Shown one piece after another: positions 17,832 to 28,100 of a DNA stretch of 64,000 nt. The DNA lies in assembly GCF_030816615.1 (NCBI RefSeq), contig NZ_JAUSYD010000001.1:434001-498000 (forward strand), read 5' to 3'. Position 1 is the first letter of the stretch, and each line of letters starts with the position of its first letter. Source of the DNA: Streptomyces sp. B1I3. Lineage in GTDB: Bacteria > Actinomycetota > Actinomycetes > Streptomycetales > Streptomycetaceae. Position numbers and translations under genes: made by a program. The notes beneath the pieces were generated by a model. It was not told the origin of the DNA. It did not search any database and was given only the letters and a program-made list of their open reading frames with translations.

Positions 17832-18806
17832 TCAGGACTCCTGGTTGATGTCGACGTCGACCGTGATGACGGCGTCGCGGATGGCGGATTCGACGGCGGC
17901 GACGATCGTCGCGGTGTCGGCGCCCCCGCCGAGCCACCCGGCAAGGGCCTTGATGGCGACGGCCTGTGCGGCGACGGTGGCGTCCATGCGGCGGACGCGA
18001 CCGTGCAGGTCGGTGAGGACCGACTGGGCCGCCCAGGTCTGGTTGGTTTTGATGTCGGCGGCGTCGGCGGGTGCCGGAATCTGATCGGTCTTCCAGACCG
18101 CGTCGTAAATGTCCTGCTTGGTGATGCCGGCCATGGGATTCTCCTCGGGACTTGGGGCGGGGGTGGGCGTGGTCGCCCCGGGGGACCAGCCCGCGGGGTG
18201 GGTGAGGCGTTCGGCGACGTCGGCGCGGAGGTCCGGCATGGTGAATCCGCGGGGGTCGACCTTGTCCGAGGACCACTCCAGGTGGCCGATGACGGATTTC
18301 GCCGACCATCCGTGGGCCCGGCACAGGGCGACCTGGACGCGGACGATCGCCTCGTACTGGGCGGCCGGCCACGGGTCCTTGCCGTCGCCGAGGTTCTCGC
18401 ACTCCCACCCGTAGAAGCGGGCGTTGCCGTCGACCCCGTTCGCGTTGCCCTTTGTCGGCGCGGACGGTCGGGTGTCGTAGGACTCGGCGGTCACCTGTGT
18501 GAGCACGTTGCCGTCGCCGCCGCCGGCGTGGTTGGCCCGGCCCCAGCCGACGAGGTGCACTTGGCCGTTCTTCGCGATGACGCCGTGGCAGAGCGGCCCG
18601 GGGAGAGCGCTGTGCCCGTCGCGGCACAGGGCGACGGTGTTGGCCGTTCCGCGGGTGACGGTGTGGTGGACGATGCTCCCGTTGACCGGGCCCCAGGCGC
18701 CCTTGTGGTTGCGGTTGTGGGTGCGCCAGTCGCCGACCTCGACGACCTGGACACCCTCGGCGCGCAGGGCCGTAAGGACAGCGGCAGCAGAAAGTGGTGT
18801 GGCCAT
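17832..18806 (-). CDS. Endolysin, N-acetylmuramoyl-L-alanine amidase
   Basis: The 324-residue enzyme has an Amidase_2/PGRP catalytic domain at about 30-210. The zinc ligand His lies in SIVHHTVTRG, followed by LCHGVIAKNGQVHLVGWGRANHAG and then VIGHLEWSSDKVDPRGF with the second His and Asp/Lys. A Pro-rich linker follows, then a helical C-terminal region (ITKQDIYDAVWKTDQ) found in Streptomyces phage lysins. It cleaves the amide between muramic acid and the stem peptide at lysis. The N terminus MATPLSAAAVL resembles that of the upstream fibre gene. Confidence 0.92.
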   Translation of the reverse strand: MATPLSAAAVLTALRAEGVQVVEVGDWRTHNRNHKGAWGPVNGSIVHHTVTRGTANTVALCRDGHSALPGPLCHGVIAKNGQVHLVGWGRANHAGGGDGNVLTQVTAESYDTRPSAPTKGNANGVDGNARFYGWECENLGDGKDPWPAAQYEAIVRVQVALCRAHGWSAKSVIGHLEWSSDKVDPRGFTMPDLRADVAERLTHPAGWSPGATTPTPAPSPEENPMAGITKQDIYDAVWKTDQIPAPADAADIKTNQTWAAQSVLTDLHGRVRRMDATVAAQAVAIKALAGWLGGGADTATIVAAVESAIRDAVITVDVDINQES

Positions 18807-18863
18807 CAGGCCTCCAGACGTGACGAAGCCCCGGGCCGGACCGGCGCGGGGCGAAGTGGCGAG

Positions 18864-20426
18864 TCAGATGCGGTTGTGGCCCGGGCTGGTGGTGCCGCCG
18901 GCCCAGTCGAGGACCGGGGCACCGGCCGCGACGATGGCAGTGGCCGGCGCCCAGCCGTTGCCGGTCAGGTCATTCCCGGCGATCACGCAGCCGGTTGCGG
19001 TCGACGCCATGGTGATTCCGTTGGCCGTCCTCCCGCCGTCCTTGCGGACCTGGTTGCCGGTGACGAGGCAGCCCGGAGCGGTGAGGCGGATGCCGGCCGC
19101 AGCGACGCCGCGGATGTGGTTGCCCTGCACGACGGCGTTGCCGCCGTTGCTGGTTGCCGCTGCGCCGATGGCGATGCCGTGGTTCGAGGCGGTGCCGTCG
19201 ACGAGGTTGTCGTTCACGACCGCGGACGGGCATCCGGCCACGTTGATGGCGTTGGAGCCAGACCCGGCGACTTGGTTGTCGGTGACCGTGGCCCGGGTCG
19301 ACTCCTGCGCGAGGATCCCGCCCTTGGTCGAGGAGACGACGCGGTTCCCGTGGATCAGCACGCCCGGGGTGAAGTCGGCCCGGATGCCGTAGGCGTTCGC
19401 TGATTTCACGATGTTGTTCTCGATGCTGACGTCCGACCACAGGGCGCCAGCCAGGGCGGTGACCCGGATGCCCGCGTTCGCCCCGGAGCTCCCGACCTGG
19501 TTTCTTGAGATGGTGAGCCCGGTGCAGGCGTGGCCCGCCGCCGCGTCCGTGAGCGCGTAGATGCCCTCGGTGGCTGTGCCGCTGATGCGGTTGCTGCTGA
19601 TCTCGCTGTCTCGCCAGTACAGGGCCCGGATCCCGCAGTCCGCCGTCGTTCCGAGGATGATGCAGTCCCGGACTGTGATCCGGTCGTAGTACGCGCCGGC
19701 GACGATGCCGTGCGAGCCGATCGCCCGTCCGGCGGCTGGCAGGCGCGCGCTGGGGCCGAACCAGCAGCCGGTGAAGTTGATGTCCTCGCACGGCGTGCCG
19801 TCGAATGCGCCGATGGCCGAGGAGCCGCTTTTGGCGATGTCGATCTCTACGAACTCGCTGGTGACCCTGCTCTGATCGGCGCTGTTGTCGATGAAGCCCT
19901 CGAAACGGCAGTTGCTCACGGTGGCGCCGCTGACCGCGTTGAGCTCCAGGGCGTGCGCCCCGCAGGTGTCGCGGATCGTAGCGTCGCGGACGGTGATCCT
20001 GCCGCAGTGAATGAACGTCATGACGTTCGTCATTGACGCGACGATCCCGGTGCCGTCCGCCTGCTTGTAGGCGTTGCCGTCCCACGTGCCGCCCAGCACG
20101 GTGATGTCCGAGTGGCCGTTGTGCCCGGTGAAGCTGTCGTCTGGCATGAAGTTGCGTAGGCAGCCGCGGGCGGCGTGGATGCTTTTGATCGTGGCCCCGT
20201 AGGCGAGCAGGGTGGTGCGGGCCTTGGTGACGATGAACGTGCCGACGGCGTAGACCTTGCCGGGCGGAAAAACGACGACGCCGCCACCTGCCGTATATGC
20301 GTCGTCCAGGGCGGCCTGGATTGCGGGCGCGTCGTCGGTCGTCCCGTCGCCGACCGCCCCGTAGTCGGCGATGGAGTGCCAGCCCATCGCGTCGAGTACC
20401 CCGGCAGCAGGCAGTGGCGTGGCCAT
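18864..20426 (-). CDS. Beta-helix tail spike, pectate-lyase superfamily
   Basis: ATG 20426 (MATPLPAAGVL) is chosen; the frame runs on upstream to 20540 without sense. The 520-residue product opens with SIADYGAVGDGTTDDAPAIQAALDDA, the hallmark of phage tailspike and pectate-lyase-3 proteins. Many right-handed beta-helix rungs follow (NRVVSSTKGGI, NQVAGSGSNAI, NHIRGVAAAGI). It probably binds or cuts surface polysaccharide or teichoic acid at adsorption. Confidence 0.88.
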   Translation of the reverse strand: MATPLPAAGVLDAMGWHSIADYGAVGDGTTDDAPAIQAALDDAYTAGGGVVVFPPGKVYAVGTFIVTKARTTLLAYGATIKSIHAARGCLRNFMPDDSFTGHNGHSDITVLGGTWDGNAYKQADGTGIVASMTNVMTFIHCGRITVRDATIRDTCGAHALELNAVSGATVSNCRFEGFIDNSADQSRVTSEFVEIDIAKSGSSAIGAFDGTPCEDINFTGCWFGPSARLPAAGRAIGSHGIVAGAYYDRITVRDCIILGTTADCGIRALYWRDSEISSNRISGTATEGIYALTDAAAGHACTGLTISRNQVGSSGANAGIRVTALAGALWSDVSIENNIVKSANAYGIRADFTPGVLIHGNRVVSSTKGGILAQESTRATVTDNQVAGSGSNAINVAGCPSAVVNDNLVDGTASNHGIAIGAAATSNGGNAVVQGNHIRGVAAAGIRLTAPGCLVTGNQVRKDGGRTANGITMASTATGCVIAGNDLTGNGWAPATAIVAAGAPVLDWAGGTTSPGHNRI

Positions 20427-20476
20427 CAGATTAGAGCTCCAAACATGGTGATGCACCCGAGCGGCGCGGGGCGGGA

Positions 20477-21061
20477 TCAGATGTATACGGCGGCGAGCTT
20501 CAGCTGGCGGGTGGCGATGATGGAACCGGTCGGGCTCCACGTCCGCAGCGTGACCAGGCCCGCCGTGTCGATGATTGCGCCGCCGGAGCCGAAACCGTCA
20601 TCGACCAAAACGGGGATCTGTTCCGGCGGCCTCCACCCGACGGGCAGGGTGGCCATTACCGTGTCAGCGATGTTCCCTGCCGAACCCGCGTCGATCTGCG
20701 AGCCGGTGCGCGTGATCGTCAGGTTGACCATGTACACCCCGGCTGACGTGGACCGGCCGGAGAAGCTGACGATGGAGAAACCGCTGGCCGCGCTCGCGCC
20801 GGCCGCCGTCGTCGTGAGCGTTGACGGTGGCGGGGCCCAGGTGGTGCCGTTGTAGACCTCCAGGCGGTTGACGTCCTGAAGCCACACCGTCATGCCCTCG
20901 ACCGGCGCGGCGATAGCGGCCGTCCGGGCGGTCGCCGACGCGAATTTCATCACGCCCAGCCCCACAATTTTGAGCAGGCTTTCGCCCATGACCTTCAGGT
21001 CTGGAGTCTCCCCGTAGTCGAGGCTGGTGATGCCCTGCCCGTAGGCGTCGGTGATCGGCAT
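20477..21061 (-). CDS. Minor tail protein
   Basis: The 194-residue product starts MPITDAYGQGITSLDYGETPDL and has a TVWLQDVNRLEVYNGTTW block typical of actinophage minor tail and fibre-base proteins, then beta-rich sequence. It lies between the DUF5047-side proteins and the spike, so a baseplate or fibre-base role is likely. Confidence 0.75.
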   Translation of the reverse strand: MPITDAYGQGITSLDYGETPDLKVMGESLLKIVGLGVMKFASATARTAAIAAPVEGMTVWLQDVNRLEVYNGTTWAPPPSTLTTTAAGASAASGFSIVSFSGRSTSAGVYMVNLTITRTGSQIDAGSAGNIADTVMATLPVGWRPPEQIPVLVDDGFGSGGAIIDTAGLVTLRTWSPTGSIIATRQLKLAAVYI

Positions 21062-21069
21062 GTGGCCTC

Positions 21070-21801
21070 CTAGGCGCGGCGGGTCAGGGACATGTACGAG
21101 TTGAGGTAGAAGGTGAGGCCAGCAGGATCGGCTGCAGCTTGCGACCAGTTGACCGAGGCGGTTCCGGCAGTGGCCGAGGTGACGATGAGCCCGTGGATCA
21201 AGAAGATGCCGTGGGCGGTCGACCATCCGGCGCCGTAAGTTCGCTCGGTGCCAAGATCCTGCGCGATGGGCCGGACCGTGGATGGCTCGGCAGTCGCACT
21301 CGTCGACGGGGAGTAAGTGCCCCACGAACCGGACGACCCGGTCGGGCCCGTGATCGACATTTTCGCGTCGCCGGTCAAAGCAGTGGAGTTGTACATGATC
21401 AGTCCGCTGATTTCGTAGGCGGCGTTCGCGCCGACCGGGATCACGAGATGCGGATCCGCTGTGGCCGTGGCCGTAGATGTCCGCGTTGTGGACACGGTTT
21501 TCCGGGCGAAGGCGGCCTGCCCGATACCGAGCATGCTGGTCGACAGGCGGCCGAGGGCGACCCAGTTGCCCGCCCCGGACTGACTGATGACAACCTGGTC
21601 GCCGACAGCCGGCCCCGAATACGAGTCCAGGCAGCGAGCCTGGATCACCCCGACAGCTACCGTCCCGTCACCGGGGACGGCGGTCACTGTGCCAGTGCGC
21701 CAGTCCGACCCGCGGACTGACGGGTCGGCGGCGCCTGCAGTCTGCGCCGCGGTCACAAGGGCGGCAGCCAGGGCCGCACCGGAAGCCTCGACCATGCTCA
21801 T
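21070..21801 (-). CDS. Minor tail protein
   Basis: The 243-residue product has an N-terminal part with an OB-like strand pattern (GTVTAVPGDGTVAVG, DSYSGPAVGDQVVISQ) and a Ser/Thr-rich beta C-terminal half. ATG 21801 shares one base with the preceding TGA, so translation is coupled to the DUF5047 gene. Likely tail tip. Confidence 0.75.
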   Translation of the reverse strand: MSMVEASGAALAAALVTAAQTAGAADPSVRGSDWRTGTVTAVPGDGTVAVGVIQARCLDSYSGPAVGDQVVISQSGAGNWVALGRLSTSMLGIGQAAFARKTVSTTRTSTATATADPHLVIPVGANAAYEISGLIMYNSTALTGDAKMSITGPTGSSGSWGTYSPSTSATAEPSTVRPIAQDLGTERTYGAGWSTAHGIFLIHGLIVTSATAGTASVNWSQAAADPAGLTFYLNSYMSLTRRA

Positions 21802-22898
21802 CAGGCGTCCTCCCGTCCACCGATCGTGTCGATCTGCATGGAGCCGAGCCCCAGATCGAGGGTGAGGCCCTGCACCTGGTGCAGCTCCCGGTCGCCGTTG
21901 GCGTAGGTGACGCGCAGGACATCGCCGGGTTCCAGGCACGGGTTCGGGGCGGATTCCAGGGTCACTGTGGCGGCCGGTTTCACCGAGTCGCGCAGCAGCT
22001 TCGTCGCTGCGGCGGTGCACTGGTCGGTGCTGATCAGCAGGCTGGAACTGTAAAAGCGGGGCACCCGGCCAAAAGGGCCCCCGACGTAGGTTGGGCTTGT
22101 CGGATCCGTGTCCTGCACCGTCGAAGACACGGCGGCCACGTTCGTCTCCGTGTTCTCGCCCGAGGCGACGACCACGTTGTACATGCCGGCCCGGTTGTAC
22201 CCGCGGGTCGCGGCGATGAGGACGCCCTGCTCGCCGGCGTCAACGGTCCACGCGATCGGGGCTGCCGCTATGTCGGGGAGTTCCGCGATGACGAACTGGC
22301 CGTCAGCGTCCGCATACACCTCGGCCCCGATAGCGGTGGCGCACGCCTGAACGGCCGCCCACCGGTCGCCTTGGGCGTCCCAGGTCGTCGGGCCAAGCAG
22401 TGCGTCCGCGACCCGGCTCGTGACGACCGCGGTCGGCATGCTCGACCGGATCAGGTCGGTGATCGCCGTAACGGCTCCGGGTCCGCCGCGCGTTGTGTAA
22501 GGGACGAGGAACGCGTCGTCGGCGATTGCCGCCTCGATGCTGGAGCCGGTGATCGTGACTGGCCCGTAGTCCGGGTCTCCGCCGACCTCGTCGATACGGA
22601 ATTCGCCGAGCGGAACCGACTCGACACTGCCGTCGGGGTAGGCAATGCCGCGCAGGATCCGCAACCGGGCCCCGTAAATGGCCATCTGCCCAGTCGGCCG
22701 GATCGGTATCAGTGAGGTGTCCGGGACGGTGACGGAGCAGGTGCGGCGCACGGCCTGCCCGCGGGACACGGTGACGCTGCCGCCGGTGTGCGGCAGGACC
22801 GTGACTGTGCCGTCGCTGGCGGTCATGCGTACTTCGGTGTAGGGCACGTGGGCGGTAGCCAGCGTCGCCAGGAAGCGGTCGGAGGGGGGTGGGTACAC
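21801..22898 (-). CDS. Tail tip protein, DUF5047 family
   Basis: The 365-residue product has the features of DUF5047 tail proteins of Streptomyces phages: SVTVSRGQAVRRTCSVTV, MAIYGARLRILRG, PLGEFRIDEV and a C-terminal PGDVLRVTYANGDRELHQVQ. These resemble the ring proteins at the distal tail of siphophages. It follows the 746-residue tail protein by 11 bases. Confidence 0.82.
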   Translation of the reverse strand: MYPPPSDRFLATLATAHVPYTEVRMTASDGTVTVLPHTGGSVTVSRGQAVRRTCSVTVPDTSLIPIRPTGQMAIYGARLRILRGIAYPDGSVESVPLGEFRIDEVGGDPDYGPVTITGSSIEAAIADDAFLVPYTTRGGPGAVTAITDLIRSSMPTAVVTSRVADALLGPTTWDAQGDRWAAVQACATAIGAEVYADADGQFVIAELPDIAAAPIAWTVDAGEQGVLIAATRGYNRAGMYNVVVASGENTETNVAAVSSTVQDTDPTSPTYVGGPFGRVPRFYSSSLLISTDQCTAAATKLLRDSVKPAATVTLESAPNPCLEPGDVLRVTYANGDRELHQVQGLTLDLGLGSMQIDTIGGREDA

Positions 22899-22909
22899 GA
22901 ATTCCCCTC

Positions 22910-25150
22910 CTAGGTGGTGCGCTGATCGAGCGCCAGGACGAGGACTGTGGCGTACCGGTCAAGCAGCGACAGCACCGTGGCGTTCTCGACGAGGACGTCC
23001 TGCACGGTCCACGTGCCTGAGCCGGCCAGGCCGGTGATAGGCCGGTCCACCTCTGTCAGGGGCAGCGTCCATTCCCGCCACGGTTCCGGTGCATACGGCA
23101 CCACCCGTGGTGCCGCCGAGTCGCCAACCGACACGTAGATGTCCGGCTCGCCCATTTCGGGGGTGGACTGCCACAGCAGTACCGACCCGGTCGCCAGGAG
23201 GAGGCGCAGGGCCTCCCGGCCTTGGTCCGTCTGCGTCCACAGCACCAGCGAGCCTTCACGGCCGCTACGGACGCCCGAGAGGACCAAGGCGTTCTGCCGG
23301 CCCCGGATCCGCATCACCGCCCGGTCGATCGGCTGCGACCAGTCCGGCGCCTGCTTGACCATCACCCGGACATTCAGTTGCGGCCGGGCCGGGTCCTTCA
23401 GCCAGGAGTAGTTGCGGTCGCCCGGGTCGATAGTCACGGACGTTGTGGATGTTGATCCGGTGTAGACGCCCGTCGTGCCGTCGTACATCTCGAGCCGGTA
23501 GCTGACCGGGACGCCAAGCGGCGCTTCGTAGTCCTCCACCACCAGCGTTTCAGCGGAGACCGGGACATTGTCCAGCAGGCCGGTGCGCCCGCGGACGATG
23601 GTGCGCGCGCCGCCCTGGGTGATGCGGTACAGCGTCATCGTGCGGGTGGTATCGAGCTCCCGCACGACCAGCTGAATGCTGGCCGTGGCGTCGTCGGCGG
23701 TCACCTGCGACGCGGGCAGCCGCTGAGACAGGCGCACCCAGTCGATCTGCAGGACCGACGAGGTACTGGTCGCCGTGACAGGCAGCTCGACCTGCCCGGT
23801 AACCGCCCCGGCCGGGGCCGTGAAATCGTTGAAGAACGTCCACCAGCCGGTCGCAGGCAGCGGATCCGCGGGGCTCGTGGACGTCGAGATCAAGGTGTCG
23901 GTGGCGTCGTACCAACGGACCGACAGGGACACGGTCCATGAGCCGGCCGTCCGGTGAAAGGTGACCGCCGGGCGCCACGAGAGAAGCTGCTGCACCGGAT
24001 ACTTCCCGGACCGCAGAGTGGTGGCCGTGGCCGTCGCAGAGGTCAGGGTCAGGCTGTAGCTGGCGCTGACCGACTGGGCACCCCACGGGGTGGAGCGGGC
24101 GATCGTGCCCGTACCGGACGTCACCGTCCACTGCCCGACGCCGGCTTCGAATTCGGCGTCTGCGTAGGCGACGACGCTCGTCTCCGGCACCGAGCCGGTG
24201 ATGACGGTGGTCCGGGCCTTGAGGACAACGCCGTCCGAGCGGACGATTTGCCCCGCAGTCGCACCTGTGATGCCGATAGCGACCGAGGCTGTGGCTGCGG
24301 TCGCAGGCGCCACACCCGAAGTGATCTGCCGGTACAGCCCCGTTCCCGGCGCCGCCAGGACGGACCGATTGGCCTGCACTTGGACGCCGGCCGCGTTGTA
24401 GTAGCGCAGCTCGATCCATGCCGCCGATCCGGACGTCGGCGGGGTGAGGTACCCGTAGGCGACGTACTCGGCTCCGGGCGTGACAGGCGGTCGCTCAGGT
24501 GACAGCGCCGCCGCGTTGCCGTTCGCGGTCACCGTCAGGGTCAGCATCTCGCCGCCGGCCCAGTACCAGTCGACCGGCCACTGCAGCATGGGCACGCTCG
24601 TACTCAGGGCGCAGTTCGATTCCACAGCCCAGCCGGCAGCGCTGATCTCCATTTGCTCGGCGTTGAAGGACAGCAAATTCCCGGCGAAGCGGAGCGGCCA
24701 GCCGAAGTACACATTCTCGAAATGGTTGACGACGCCCGCACCGGCGGCCGTCGCGGACACGAGAACCTGGGCCCGGGTGGCCCCCATCGGGGCCACCCCG
24801 CCGACCCCGATCCTGTGCCATGACGAAGAGGCCGTCGACGTCGTGAGGCCCCACGTGATGCCCACCTCGGCGTTCGATGCTGTGATCCACCGGATGCCGA
24901 TCCGTTCCGGCACCGTGACACCCGAAGCATCGGCGAACGCAGCGTAAATCTCACCGGATGTGACGTCGTAGGACGATGCCGTTCGGGCCTGCATCTCCCC
25001 CGCCGCCGACGACGCCAGCCGCAAGGTGCCGTCGCCGTTCCGGCCGCCCGTGCCCTGACTGATCGTGCAATTGATCCTGGGCGTCCACCCGGACACGTTC
25101 GGATCCATGGATTCCGTGGTCAGCGACAGGAAGTTCCCGGGAATCGCCAC
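22910..25150 (-). CDS. Large distal tail / minor tail protein
   Basis: The 746-residue product is beta-rich, with at least three jelly-roll, carbohydrate-binding-like units (GDGTLRLASSAAGEMQARTASSYDV, WTVTSGTGTIARSTPWGAQSV). A C-terminal half has the segment LVLWTQTDQGREALRLLL. Its place between the tape measure and the DUF5047 protein matches Dit/distal-tail proteins with inserted sugar-binding modules. Direct host-surface binding is inferred. Confidence 0.82.
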   Translation of the reverse strand: MAIPGNFLSLTTESMDPNVSGWTPRINCTISQGTGGRNGDGTLRLASSAAGEMQARTASSYDVTSGEIYAAFADASGVTVPERIGIRWITASNAEVGITWGLTTSTASSSWHRIGVGGVAPMGATRAQVLVSATAAGAGVVNHFENVYFGWPLRFAGNLLSFNAEQMEISAAGWAVESNCALSTSVPMLQWPVDWYWAGGEMLTLTVTANGNAAALSPERPPVTPGAEYVAYGYLTPPTSGSAAWIELRYYNAAGVQVQANRSVLAAPGTGLYRQITSGVAPATAATASVAIGITGATAGQIVRSDGVVLKARTTVITGSVPETSVVAYADAEFEAGVGQWTVTSGTGTIARSTPWGAQSVSASYSLTLTSATATATTLRSGKYPVQQLLSWRPAVTFHRTAGSWTVSLSVRWYDATDTLISTSTSPADPLPATGWWTFFNDFTAPAGAVTGQVELPVTATSTSSVLQIDWVRLSQRLPASQVTADDATASIQLVVRELDTTRTMTLYRITQGGARTIVRGRTGLLDNVPVSAETLVVEDYEAPLGVPVSYRLEMYDGTTGVYTGSTSTTSVTIDPGDRNYSWLKDPARPQLNVRVMVKQAPDWSQPIDRAVMRIRGRQNALVLSGVRSGREGSLVLWTQTDQGREALRLLLATGSVLLWQSTPEMGEPDIYVSVGDSAAPRVVPYAPEPWREWTLPLTEVDRPITGLAGSGTWTVQDVLVENATVLSLLDRYATVLVLALDQRTT

Positions 25151-25154
25151 TTTG

Positions 25155-28100
25155 CTACCTCCCTACCGGTCGGGACCTGAGAGCTGTCAGCACTGCGGAG
25201 TTCTCCTGGCGGACGACGCCCCTGAACTTGCCCATGAGCTCACCGGAGTCGAGGACCAGTTGGCCTGTCATCTCGACCGGTCCGTCTGCAACGCCGCCGC
25301 CTGCCGTTACCGACGTGAGCGCGTTGGCCTGCGCCGTCGTGAACACGGGCTCGGGCCTCCCGGTCCCGTTGTAGGCCAAGTTCAGTCCGGGCTGGAGGTA
25401 GCCTCCGGAGTCGTACTTGCCCTTGTAGGCGTACCGGTGCGTGAACAGGGGGTCCATGTACGAGCGGGCCCGGCTGCCGATGACGACCCCGCCCCCGCCC
25501 CTGCTTTCCACGTTGACGCCGTTGATGGTGCCCGCGGTGTGGCCGACACCGGCATTGGTGATGCCGATCATGTACGGGGATTTGCCGCCTAGCTGCCATC
25601 CGCCCGGGGCGGTCTTCCCGGAGAAGGAGCCGGTTGCCCACCTGCGATGAGGCTTCTGGCCTCGGATGACGGACTCGATGGCGGACGTCAGTCCGCTGCA
25701 GTCCCAGCTGGGGTTGCCGTTGCCGCCCCACTGGTAGGGCAGGCCGTTCTGGGTGCGCGCCCACTTGAGGCCCGCCTTGAATCCTCCGCCTCCGATGCCC
25801 GCCTGGCCCAGCTTGGTGTCGGCCTGGCCGGAGAAACCGACGATCGCTTTGATCATCTTCTTCGGGATGCCGGTCACCATGTCCCGATACAGAGACTTCG
25901 ACCCGGCGATCTTCGACACGAGCGGCTTCACGACAGCGTTAAGACCAGCTGTCGCGGACGCCTTCATCCCGTCCTTCAGCCAGCTCGCGCCAGTCTTAGC
26001 GAAGTCGACGGTCTTCGAGGCGGCCTTCCCGACCCAGTCGAAGATGCCGCCCTTCGCGAAGCCCTGGAACTCGGACAGCGGCTTACCGCGCATGGCGGCC
26101 TGGTTGACGGCGTGGAGGCGGGCCCGCTCATACGGATCCCGCATTGCCTCGGAGACGTACACGCCCTCACCGCGGCGCATCGGAACGAGCTGGTCGTCAC
26201 CCTGCCGGTAGGTGGACGCCCCCGGAAGAACACCCCCGCGAGCAAACCCCTTCGCAGCAGGAAGGGTCGGCGCCCCGAACACCTTGGCCACAGTGTTCCA
26301 GGTGGGGCGGATTCCCTTCTCGTACACCGTATTCACGATGAAGGCCACAGGCTTCTTCGCGATTCCCTCGAGCTTGTCCCATGCCTTCTTGATGGCGTCC
26401 TTGGCCGTTCCGAAGGAATCGGAGACCAGCTTTACGCCCTTCTTGATGTTGTCGAACGCGGGCTTCAGCGCCTTGTCCCACAGCCACCTGCCCTTGTCGC
26501 CAATCCACCCGAACACCGGTGACAGGACGTTGCTCCACAACCATTTCGCCTTGTCGGCGAGCTGCTGAATACCCGTCTTGAACTGGCCGAACACGGGCTT
26601 GACCGCGTTGTTCCACAGCCACTTCGCCTTGTCGCCGATCCCCGTGAAAACGGGATTGAAAACGTTCTTCCACAACCAGGACGCCGCAGCCCCGATCGCC
26701 CGAAACGCCGGCCCCAACGCCCTGTCCCACAACCACTTCCCGATCGCACCGAGCACCTTGATTGCGGCAATGATCGGCAGCAACACCACAACAACGAGCG
26801 CCGTGAAAAGAATCTTCGCTGCCGTAGCAATGAAGTTGAATACCGGCGACAGGACGTTCGCCCACAGCCACGATGCCACCGCCCCCACGGCCTTCAGCGC
26901 AGCCCAGATACCGTTGAAGACAGGCTTCAGGACATTGTTCCACGCCCACAGGGCGGCCGTCTGGATTGCCGACCACACCCCGTTGACGAGGTCACGGAAC
27001 CAGGCGAAGTTCTTGTACGCGTAGATGACCGCGGCGACGAGCGCGACGATTCCGACGATGATGAGCGTGATCGGGTTCGCGTCCATCACCAGGTTGAAGG
27101 CGAGCATTGCGAGCGTCCACAGCTTCGTGGCAATCCACACCGCATAGAGCAGTTGGATCAGCCACGGCAGGTCCCGGGCAATGTCCGCGATAGCAAGAGC
27201 CACCGCGCCCAGGGCCTTCAGTACCGGGCCGGATAGTGGTGAGACCGCCTTCGACAGCTGGTAGAACGCCGAGCTGATGTCGCCGATGGCCTCCGCGAGG
27301 ATTGGCCCCATCCGGTTCGAGTAGGCGAGGAAGCCCTCGAACTTTTCCGAGCCCTTCAGGCTCGTGCCCCAGTTCGCGAACCGGCCGGTGATGTCCTGCA
27401 TCCGCTGCGAGATGGAATCCATGTGCGGCAGGAAGGCCTGGATGATTCCGGCCATGCCCTTGAACGTCCGGCCGAAGGAAACGCCCAGGCCGACGATCGC
27501 GGGCTCTACAGAGCCCGCCAGATCCGCCTTGAACCCCTTCCACCACGGCGATTTGAAGCCGGCCGACACCCGATCCTGCAGCTCACCAATCGCCCGGGCA
27601 GCGGCCAGAACGAACGGCGTCAACCCAGGCAGGGAGTTCTTCAGCCCGATCAGCGCCCGGGTGAACAGCGGCATCACCTGAGGCTGAAGCGACGTCGACC
27701 ACGCCTTGAACGCGGAACGCAGCGACACGAACGCGTCGAACGTGCCACGCGCGGCCGGCGTCATTTTCGCCAGCTCCGCCCGGTACTTCGCCTGCGCCAG
27801 GGCAGCCTGATCCACACCCCCGGCCGCCGACTGCGACGCGGAGGCAATCTGACGCTGAGCACCAGCAATCGAATCAGCAGCCGACTGCTGAGCGGCAGCA
27901 AGGGACTCCTGGGCCCGTTGCACCGACCGGGCACCATCAGCCTGCGTCTTTGCCACATTGCGCTGCGACTCGGCGACCTTCTCCTGCGCCTGCGCAATGT
28001 CCTGCTGACTCTTGACCTGCTGCCGGGCAGCATCATCGCGGGCCTTCGACAGGGCCTTGCCCTGGTCCGCGACATCCTTCTCGGCCTCAGCAATACGCTC

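Noticed and set aside
17646..19403. Plus-strand frame of 585 residues over holin, lysin and spike
   Set aside because: It crosses three well-supported minus-strand genes and has repetitive Val/Gly/Asp shadow composition.
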